DNA of 64,000 nucleotides from Calliopsis andreniformis (taxonomy: Eukaryota; Arthropoda; Insecta; Hymenoptera; Andrenidae): the NCBI RefSeq assembly GCF_051401765.1, contig NW_027480598.1, forward strand, positions 186,001 through 250,000, in the 5' to 3' direction. Positions within the stretch are counted from its first letter, which is position 1. Every line of letters starts with the position of its first letter. A model generated the notes under the pieces. That model was not told the origin of the DNA, ran no database searches, and saw only the letters and a list, made by a program, of their open reading frames with translations. The translations under genes were made by a program, and so were the position numbers. Below are positions 49,078-61,000 of this stretch, one piece after another.

Positions 49078-52000
49078 CCTATTATCCTCAATCATCAATA
49101 ATATATCCTCAATTCTCAGCTTTCAATACTCAATCCTCAATCTTGAAATCTCAATCTACAAACAACAATTCTCAACCCACAGTCCTCAATCCTCAACCCT
49201 CAATCCTCAATCCTCAATCTTCAATCCTCAATCTTCAATCCTCAATCCAGAACACTCAATCCTCAATCCTCAGTCCTCAATCCTCAATCCTCAAACCTCA
49301 ATCCTCAATCCTCAATCCTCAATCCACATCCTCAATCTTCAATCCTCAATCCTCATTCTTGAAACATCAACCTTCAAACGTCAATCCCCAATCCTCAAAC
49401 TTCAATCCTCAATCCTGAATTCTCAATTCTCAGTCCTCAATATTCAATGCTCAATACTCAATCCTCAACCCTGAATCCTCAACCCTGAGTCTTTAACACT
49501 CTATACTCAATCCTCAGCTCTCAATCCTCAATCTTCAATCCTCAATCCTCAATCCTCAATCCTCAATCCTCAGCCCCCAGTCCACAATCCTCAATTCTCA
49601 ATCTTTAATCCTCTACCCGCAACCCTCAATCTCCAATCCTTGATGCTGAATTGCCAATCCTCAACAGAATATCATCAATTCTCAGTTTTCATTACTCAAT
49701 CCACAATCTTCAACATTCAGATCTCAATCTTCATACATCAATTCTCAGCACTCAGTCCTCAACACTCAGTCCACAACCTTCAGTCCCCAGTCCTCAATCC
49801 TGAATATTCAATCCTCAATCGCCAATCCTCAGTCCTCGATATTCAATACTGAATTCTCAATCCTCAACCTTCAATCCTCAATCCTTATCCCTCAATCCTC
49901 AATCCTCAATCCTCAATCCTAAATCCTCAATACTCAATACTCAATCCTCAATCCTCGATCCTCAATCATCAATCCTCAACCCTCAATCCTCAATCCGCAA
50001 TCCTCAAGCCTCAGTCCTCAATCTTCAATCCTCAGTATACAATGCTCAATCCTCAATTCAGGACACTCAACCCTCAACCCTCAGTCCTCAATCCTCAATC
50101 CTCGATACTGAATCCTCAATCTTCAATCCTCAATCCTCAACCATCAATCCTCAATCCTCAATCCTCAGTCCTCAATCGTCAATCCTCAATCAAATAACCT
50201 CAATTCTCAGTTTTCAATCCTGAATTCTCAGTCATCAAATTTCAATCTACAAACAAAAATTCTCAACACTCAATGCTCAACCCTCAGACCTAAATCTTCA
50301 ATCCTCAATCCTCGATCCTTAATCTTCAATCCTCAATCCTGGTCCCTCAATCCTCATTCCTCAATCCTCAATCCTCAATCCTCAATCTTCAATCCTCAAT
50401 CCTCAACCTTCAATCCTCAATCCGCAGCCATCAATCCTCAATCCTTAGTCCTCAATCCTCAATCGTCAACGTTCAAACCTCAGTCCTCAAACCTCAATCC
50501 TCAATATTCAACGCTCAATATTCAATTCCCAACACTGAACCCTCAATTCTCAAACTTCAATCTTCAAACCTCAGTCCTCAATCCTCAATTCTCAAACCTC
50601 AATCCTCAAGCCACTGTCCTCTATCATCAATCCTCAATCCTCAATCCTCAGTCCTCAAACTTCAATCCTCAATATTCAATGCACAATCCTCAATTCACAA
50701 CACTCAAACCTCCACTACCAGTACTCAATCCTCAATCCTCAGTCCTGAATCCTCAATCTACAATCCTCATTCCTCAACCATCAATCCTCAATACTCAATC
50801 CCCAATACTGAATGCTCGACCCACAGTCCTCAATCTTCAATCCTCAATCCTCAATACTCAATCCTCAATCCTCAATCCTCAATCCTCAATACTCAAACTT
50901 CAATCCTCAATCCTCAATCCTCAATCATCAATCCTCAATCCTCAATCATCAATCGTCAACCTCCAATCCTGAATACTCAATCTTCAATCCTCAATCCTCA
51001 ATCCTCAATCCTCAACCCTAATTCTTCAATCCTCATTACCCAATCCTCAATCCTCAATCCTCAATCTTCAATCCTCAATACTCAATCTGCAATCCTCAAT
51101 CCTCAATCCCCAATCCTCGATCCTAATTCGTCACTTCTCAATACCCTATCCTTAATCATCAATCCTCAATACTCTATCCTCAATCCTCATTCCTCAAACT
51201 TCAATCCTCAACCCTCAGTCCTCATCCTCAATTCTCAATTCTCAATTCTCAATCCTCAATCCTCAACCCTCAATCTTCAATCCTCAATAACCAATCTCCA
51301 ATCCTAGATCCTCAATCCCCAATCCTCAATCGTTAATCCTCAATTTTCAATCCTCAATCCCCAGTCCTCAATCTTCAATGCTCAATGCTCAATCCTCAAT
51401 CCTCAATCCTCAGCCCTCAATCCTCGATCCTCAGTCCTCAAACCTCAATCCTCAACCGTCAGTACTCGTCCTCAATCATCAACACTCAATCCTCAATCCT
51501 CAATCTTCAATACTCAATCCTCAAACCTCAATCCTCAATCCTCAATCCTCAATCCCCAATACTCAATCTTCAATCCTCAATACTCAATCTGCAATCCTCA
51601 ATCCTCAATCCCCAATCCTTAATCCTAATTCGTCACTCCTCAATACCCAATTCTTAATCTTCAATCCTCAATCCTCAATCCTGAATCTTCAATCCTCAAT
51701 ACTCACTCTGCAATCCTCAATCCTCAATCCCCAATCCTTAATCCTCATTCGTCATTCCTCAATACCCAATCCTTAATCTTCAATCCTCAATCCTCAATCC
51801 TCAATTCTCAATCCTCAATCCTCAATCCTCATACCTCAAACATCAATAATCAACCCTCAGTCCTCGTCCTCAATCCACGACGCTCAATCCTCAATCCTCA
51901 ATCTTCAATCATCAATATTCAATCTTCAATCCTCAATCCTCAATCCTCAATCCTCAATCCTCAATGTTCAATCCTCAATACCCAATGCTCAATCCGCAAT

Positions 52001-55000
52001 CCTCAATCCTCAATCCTCAATCCCCAATCCTTAATCCTCATTCGTCATTCCTCAATACCCAATCCTTAATCTTCAATCCTCAATCCTCAATCCTCAACTC
52101 TCAATCCTCAATCCTCAATCCTCATACCTCAAACATCAATAATCAACCCTCAGTCCTCGTCCTCAATCCACGACGCTCAATCCTCAATCCACAATGTTCA
52201 ATCCACAATACACAATCCTCAATCTTCAATCCTCAATCCTCAATCCTCAATCCTCAATCCTCAATCCTCAATCCTCAGTCCTCAAACCTCAATCCTGAGT
52301 CCTCAACCCAGAATCCTCAATCTTCAGACTTCAGTCCTCAACAATCGGTTGTCAATCCTCAATCCTCAATAGAATATCCTCAATTCACAGGTTTCAATAC
52401 TCAATACTCAATCTGCAATCTTCAAATCTCTATTCGCAAACATCAATTCTCATAACTCAACCGTCAACACTCAGTCCCCAATCCTCAATCTTCAATCCTC
52501 AATCCTCAATCCTCAATCCTCAATCCTCAACCCTAATTCTTCAATCCTCAATGCCCAATCCTCAGTCCTCAATCCTCAATCTTCAATCCTCAATACTCAA
52601 TCTGCAATCCTCATTCCTCAATCCCCAATCCTCAATCCTAATTCGTCACTCCCCAATACCCAATCCTTAATCTTCAATCGTCAATCCTCAATCCTCAATT
52701 CTCAATCCTCAATCCTCAATCCTCAATCCTCAATCTTCAATCCTCAATACTCAATCTTCAATCCTCAATCCTCAATCCTCAACACTCTATCCTCAATCCT
52801 CATTCCTCAAACTTCAATCCTCAGCCCTCAGTCCTCATCCTCAATTCTCAATTCTCAATCCTCAATCCTCAACCCTCAATCTTCAATCCTCAATAACCAA
52901 TCTTCAATCCTCAATCCTCAATCCTCAGTCTTCAATCCTCAATCCTCAATCCTCAATCCTAAATCCTCAATACTCAATACTCAATCCTCAATCCTCGATC
53001 CTCAATCATCAATCCTCAACCCTCAATCCTCAATCCGCAATCCTCAAGCCTCAGTCCTCAATCTTCAATCCTCAGTATACAATGCTCAATCCTCAATTCA
53101 GGACACTCAACCCTCAACCCTCAGTCCTCAATCCTCAATCCTCGATACTGAATCCTCAATCTTCAATCCTCAATCCTCAACCATCAATCCTCAATCCTCA
53201 ATCCTCAGTCCTCAATCGTCAATCCTCAATCAAATAACCTCAATTCTCAGTTTTCAATCCTGCATTCTCAGTCATCAAATTTCAATCTACAAACAAAAAT
53301 TCTCAACACTCAATGCTCAACCCTCAGACCTAAATCTTCAATCCTCAATCCTCGATCCTTAATCTTCAATCCTCAATCCTGGTCCCTCAATCCTCATTCC
53401 TCAATCCTCAATCCTCAATCCTCAATCTTCAATCCTCAATCCTCAACCTTCAATCCTCAATCCGCAGCCATCAATCCTCAATCCTTAGTCCTCAATCCTC
53501 AATCGTCAACGTTCAAACCTCAGTCCTCAAACCTCAATCCTCAATATTCAACGCTCAATATTCAATTCCCAACACTGAACCCTCAATTCTCAAACTTCAA
53601 TCTTCAAACCTCAGTCCTCAATCCTCAATTCTCAAACCTCAATCCTCAAGCCACTGTCCTCTATCATCAATCCTCAATCCTCAATCCTCAGTCCTCAAAC
53701 TTCAATCCTCAATATTCAATGCACAATCCTCAATTCACAACACTCAAACCTCCACTACCAGTACTCAATCCTCAATCCTCAGTCCTGAATCCTCAATCTA
53801 CAATCCTCATTCCTCAACCATCAATCCTCAATCCTCAATCCCCAATACTGAATGCTCGACCCACAGTCCTCAATCTTCAATCCTCAATCCTCAATACTCA
53901 ATCCTCAATCCTCAATCCTCAATCCTCAATACTCAAACTTCAATCCTCAATCCTCAATCCTCAATCATCAATCCTCAATCCTCAATCATCAATCGTCAAC
54001 CTCCAATCCTGAATACTCAATCTTCAATCCTCAATCCTCAATCCTCAATCCTCAACCCTAATTCTTCAATCCTCATTACCCAATCCTCAATCCTCAATCC
54101 TCAATCTTCAATCCTCAATACTCAATCTGCAATCCTCAATCCTCAATCCCCAATCCTCGATCCTAATTCGTCACTTCTCAATACCCTATCCTTAATCATC
54201 AATCCTCAATACTCTATCCTCAATCCTCATTCCTCAAACTTCAATCCTCAACCCTCAGTCCTCATCCTCAATTCTCAATTCTCAATTCTCAATCCTCAAT
54301 CCTCAACCCTCAATCTTCAATCCTCAATAACCAATCTCCAATCCTAGATCCTCAATCCCCAATCCTCAATCGTTAATCCTCAATTTTCAATCCTCAATCC
54401 CCAGTCCTCAATCTTCAATGCTCAATGCTCAATCCTCAATCCTCAATCCTCAGCCCTCAATCCTCGATCCTCAGTCCTCAAACCTCAATCCTCAACCGTC
54501 AGTACTCGTCCTCAATCATCAACACTCAATCCTCAATCCTCAATCTTCAATACTCAATCCTCAAACCTCAATCCTCAATCCTCAATCCTCAATCCCCAAT
54601 ACTCAATCTTCAATCCTCAATACTCAATCTGCAATCCTCAATCCTCAATCCCCAATCCTTAATCCTAATTCGTCACTCCTCAATACCCAATTCTTAATCT
54701 TCAATCCTCAATCCTCAATCCTGAATCTTCAATCCTCAATACTCACTCTGCAATCCTCAATCCTCAATCCCCAATCCTTAATCCTCATTCGTCATTCCTC
54801 AATACCCAATCCTTAATCTTCAATCCTCAATCCTCAATCCTCAATTCTCAATCCTCAATCCTCAATCCTCATACCTCAAACATCAATAATCAACCCTCAG
54901 TCCTCGTCCTCAATCCACGACGCTCAATCCTCAATCCTCAATCTTCAATCATCAATATTCAATCTTCAATCCTCAATCCTCAATCCTCAATCCTCAATCC

Positions 55001-58000
55001 TCAATGTTCAATCCTCAATACCCAATGCTCAATCCGCAATCCTCAATCCTCAATCCTCAATCCCCAATCCTTAATCCTCATTCGTCATTCCTCAATACCC
55101 AATCCTTAATCTTCAATCCTCAATCCTCAATCCTCAACTCTCAATCCTCAATCCTCAATCCTCATACCTCAAACATCAATAATCAACCCTCAGTCCTCGT
55201 CCTCAATCCACGACGCTCAATCCTCAATCCACAATGTTCAATCCACAATACACAATCCTCAATCTTCAATCCTCAATCCTCAATCCTCAATCCTCAATCC
55301 TCAATCCTCAATCCTCAGTCCTCAAACCTCAATCCTGAGTCCTCAACCCAGAATCCTCAATCTTCAGACTTCAGTCCTCAACAATCGGTTGTCAATCCTC
55401 AATCCTCAATAGAATATCCTCAATTCACAGGTTTCAATACTCAATACTCAATCTGCAATCTTCAAATCTCTATTCGCAAACATCAATTCTCATAACTCAA
55501 CCGTCAACACTCAGTCCCCAATCCTCAATCTTCAATCCTCAATCCTCAATCCTCAATCCTCAATCCTCAACCCTAATTCTTCAATCCTCAATGCCCAATC
55601 CTCAGTCCTCAATCCTCAATCTTCAATCCTCAATACTCAATCTGCAATCCTCATTCCTCAATCCCCAATCCTCAATCCTAATTCGTCACTCCCCAATACC
55701 CAATCCTTAATCTTCAATCGTCAATCCTCAATCCTCAATTCTCAATCCTCAATCCTCAATCCTCAATCCTCAATCTTCAATCCTCAATACTCAATCTTCA
55801 ATCCTCAATCCTCAATCCTCAACACTCTATCCTCAATCCTCATTCCTCAAACTTCAATCCTCAGCCCTCAGTCCTCATCCTCAATTCTCAATTCTCAATC
55901 CTCAATCCTCAACCCTCAATCTTCAATCCTCAATAACCAATCTTCAATCCTCAATCCTCAATCCTCAGTCTTCAATCCTCAATCCTCAATCCTCAATCCT
56001 AAATCCTCAATACTCAATACTCAATCCTCAATCCTCGATCCTCAATCATCAATCCTCAACCCTCAATCCTCAATCCGCAATCCTCAAGCCTCAGTCCTCA
56101 ATCTTCAATCCTCAGTATACAATGCTCAATCCTCAATTCAGGACACTCAACCCTCAACCCTCAGTCCTCAATCCTCAATCCTCGATACTGAATCCTCAAT
56201 CTTCAATCCTCAATCCTCAACCATCAATCCTCAATCCTCAATCCTCAGTCCTCAATCGTCAATCCTCAATCAAATAACCTCAATTCTCAGTTTTCAATCC
56301 TGAATTCTCAGTCATCAAATTTCAATCTACAAACAAAAATTCTCAACACTCAATGCTCAACCCTCAGACCTAAATCTTCAATCCTCAATCCTCGATCCTT
56401 AATCTTCAATCCTCAATCCTGGTCCCTCAATCCTCATTCCTCAATCCTCAATCCTCAATCCTCAATCTTCAATCCTCAATCCTCAACCTTCAATCCTCAA
56501 TCCGCAGCCATCAATCCTCAATCCTTAGTCCTCAATCCTCAATCGTCAACGTTCAAACCTCAGTCCTCAAACCTCAATCCTCAATATTCAACGCTCAATA
56601 TTCAATTCCCAACACTGAACCCTCAATTCTCAAACTTCAATCTTCAAACCTCAGTCCTCAATCCTCAATTCTCAAACCTCAATCCTCAAGCCACTGTCCT
56701 CTATCATCAATCCTCAATCCTCAATCCTCAGTCCTCAAACTTCAATCCTCAATATTCAATGCACAATCCTCAATTCACAACACTCAAACCTCCACTACCA
56801 GTACTCAATCCTCAATCCTCAGTCCTGAATCCTCAATCTACAATCCTCATTCCTCAACCATCAATCCTCAATCCTCAATCCCCAATACTGAATGCTCGAC
56901 CCACAGTCCTCAATCTTCAATCCTCAATCCTCAATACTCAATCCTCAATCCTCAATCCTCAATCCTCAATACTCAAACTTCAATCCTCAATCCTCAATCC
57001 TCAATCATCAATCCTCAATCCTCAATCATCAATCGTCAACCTCCAATCCTGAATACTCAATCTTCAATCCTCAATCCTCAATCCTCAATCCTCAACCCTA
57101 ATTCTTCAATCCTCATTACCCAATCCTCAATCCTCAATCCTCAATCTTCAATCCTCAATACTCAATCTGCAATCCTCAATCCTCAATCCCCAATCCTCGA
57201 TCCTAATTCGTCACTTCTCAATACCCTATCCTTAATCATCAATCCTCAATACTCTATCCTCAATCCTCATTCCTCAAACTTCAATCCTCAACCCTCAGTC
57301 CTCATCCTCAATTCTCAATTCTCAATTCTCAATCCTCAATCCTCAACCCTCAATCTTCAATCCTCAATAACCAATCTCCAATCCTAGATCCTCAATCCCC
57401 AATCCTCAATCGTTAATCCTCAATTTTCAATCCTCAATCCCCAGTCCTCAATCTTCAATGCTCAATGCTCAATCCTCAATCCTCAATCCTCAGCCCTCAA
57501 TCCTCGATCCTCAGTCCTCAAACCTCAATCCTCAACCGTCAGTACTCGTCCTCAATCATCAACACTCAATCCTCAATCCTCAATCTTCAATACTCAATCC
57601 TCAAACCTCAATCCTCAATCCTCAATCCTCAATCCCCAATACTCAATCTTCAATCCTCAATACTCAATCTGCAATCCTCAATCCTCAATCCCCAATCCTT
57701 AATCCTAATTCGTCACTCCTCAATACCCAATTCTTAATCTTCAATCCTCAATCCTCAATCCTGAATCTTCAATCCTCAATACTCACTCTGCAATCCTCAA
57801 TCCTCAATCCCCAATCCTTAATCCTCATTCGTCATTCCTCAATACCCAATCCTTAATCTTCAATCCTCAATCCTCAATCCTCAATTCTCAATCCTCAATC
57901 CTCAATCCTCATACCTCAAACATCAATAATCAACCCTCAGTCCTCGTCCTCAATCCACGACGCTCAATCCTCAATCCTCAATCTTCAATCATCAATATTC

Positions 58001-61000
58001 AATCTTCAATCCTCAATCCTCAATCCTCAATCCTCAATCCTCAATGTTCAATCCTCAATACCCAATGCTCAATCCGCAATCCTCAATCCTCAATCCTCAA
58101 TCCCCAATCCTTAATCCTCATTCGTCATTCCTCAATACCCAATCCTTAATCTTCAATCCTCAATCCTCAATCCTCAACTCTCAATCCTCAGTCCTCAATC
58201 CTCATACCTCAAACATCAATAATCAACCCTCAGTCCTCGTCCTCAATCCACGACGCTCAATCCTCAATCCACAATGTTCAATCCACAATACACAATCCTC
58301 AATCTTCAATCCTCAATCCTCAATCCTCAATCCTCAATCCTCAATCCTCAATCCTCAGTCCTCAAACCTCAATCCTGAGTCCTCAACCCAGAATCCTCAA
58401 TCTTCAGACTTCAGTCCTCAACAATCGGTTGTCAATCCTCAATCCTCAATAGAATATCCTCAATTCACAGGTTTCAATACTCAATACTCAATCTGCAATC
58501 TTCAAATCTCTATTCGCAAACATCAATTCTCATAACTCAACCGTCAACACTCAGTCCCCAATCCTCAATCTTCAATCCTCAATCCTCAATCCTCAATCCT
58601 CAATCCTCAACCCTAATTCTTCAATCCTCAATGCCCAATCCTCAGTCCTCAATCCTCAATCTTCAATCCTCAATACTCAATCTGCAATCCTCATTCCTCA
58701 ATCCCCAATCCTCAATCCTAATTCGTCACTCCCCAATACCCAATCCTTAATCTTCAATCGTCAATCCTCAATCCTCAATTCTCAATCCTCAATCCTCAAT
58801 CCTCAATCCTCAATCTTCAATCCTCAATACTCAATCTTCAATCCTCAATCCTCAATCCTCAACACTCTATCCTCAATCCTCATTCCTCAAACTTCAATCC
58901 TCAGCCCTCAGTCCTCATCCTCAATTCTCAATTCTCAATCCTCAATCCTCAACCCTCAATCTTCAATCCTCAATAACCAATCTTCAATCCTCAATCCTCA
59001 ATCCTCAGTCTTCAATCCTCAATACTCAATCTGCAATCCTCATTCCTAAATCCCCAATCCTTAATCCTAATTCGTCACTCCTCAATACCCAATCCTTAAT
59101 CTTCAATCCTCAATCCCCAATCCTCAATCCTCAACCCTCAATGTTCAATCCTCAATACCCGATCCTCAATCTGCAATCCTCAATCCTCAATCCTCAATCT
59201 TCAATCCTCAATCCTCAATCCTCAATCCTCAATCCTATGTCCTCAAACCTCAATCCTGAATCCTCAATCCCGAATCCTCAATCTTCATCCCTCAGTCCTC
59301 AACAATAGGTTGTCAATCCTCAGTGCTCAATAGAATATCCTCAATTCACAGGTTTCAATACTCAATACTCAATCTGCAATCTTCAAATCTCTATTCGCAA
59401 ACATCAATTCTCATCACTCAACCGTCAACACTCAGTCCCCAATCCTCAATCTTCAATCCTCAATCCTCAATCCTCAATCCTCAATCCTCAATCCTCAATC
59501 GTCAATCCTCAATTTTCAATCCTCAATCCTCAATCTGCAATCGTCAACTGTCAATCCTCAATCCTGAATCCTCATTCTTCGATCCTCAATACCCAATGCT
59601 CCATCTTCAATCCTCAATCCTCAAGCCTCAATTCTCAATCCTCAATCCTCAATCCTCATACCTCAAACATCAATAATCAACCCTCAGTCCTCGTCCTCAA
59701 TCCACGACGCTCAATCCTCAATCCTCAATCTTCAATCATCAATATTCAATCTTCAATCCTCAATCCTCAATCCTCAATCCTCAATCCTCAACGTTCAATC
59801 CTCAATACCCAATGCTCAATCCGCAATCCTCAATCCTCAATCCTCAATCCCCAATACTTATTCCTCATTCGTCATTCCTCAATACCCAATCCTTAATCTT
59901 CAATCCTCAATCTTCAATCCTCAATTCTCAATCCTCAATCCTCAATCCTCATACCTCAAACATCAATAATCAACCCTCAGTCCTCGTCCTCAATCCACGA
60001 CGCTCAATCCTCAATCCTCAATCTTCAATCATCAATATTCAATCTTCAATCCTCAATCCTCAATCCTCAATCCTCAATCTTCAATCCTCAATCCTCAATC
60101 CTCAATGTTCAATCCACAATACCCAATCCTCAATCTTCAATCCTCAATCCTCAATCCTCAATCCTCAATAATCAATCCTCAATCCTCAGTCCTCAAACCT
60201 CAATCCTGAGTCCTCAACCCAGAATCCTCAATCTTCAGCCTTCAGTCCTCAACAATCGGTTGTCAATCCTCAATCCTCAATAGAATATCCTCAATTCACA
60301 GGTTTCAATACTCAATACTCAATCTGCAATCTTCAAATCTCTATCCGCAAACATCAATTCTCATCACTCAACCCACAACACTCAGTCCCCAATCCTCAAT
60401 CTTCAATCCTCAATCCTCAAACCTCAATCCTCAAACCCCATTCTTCAATCCTCAATACTCAAACTTCAATCCTCAATCCTCAATCCTCAATCCTCAATCC
60501 TCAATCCTCAATCCTCAATCCTCAATCCTCAATCGTCAGCCTCCAATCCTGAATACACAATTTTCAATCCTCAATACTCAATACTCAATCCTCAATGCTC
60601 ATTCTTCAATCCTCAATACCCAATCCTCAATCCTCAATCCTCAATCCTCAATCCTCAATCCTCAATCCTCAGTCCTCAATCCTCAATCCTCAATCTTCAA
60701 TCCTCAATACTCAATATGCAATCGTCAATCCTCAATACTCAATCATCAATCCTCAATCCTCAATCATCAATCGTCAACCTCCAATCCTGAGTACTCAATC
60801 TTCAATCCTCAATCCTCAATCCTCAATCCTCAACCCTAATTCTTCAATCCTCATTACCCTATCCTCAATCCTCAATACTCAATCTTCAATCATCAATACT
60901 CAATATGCAATCCTCAATCCTCAATCCCCAATCCTCAATCCTAATTCGTCACTCCTCAATACCCTATCCTTAATCTTCAATCCTCAGTCCTCAATCCTCA

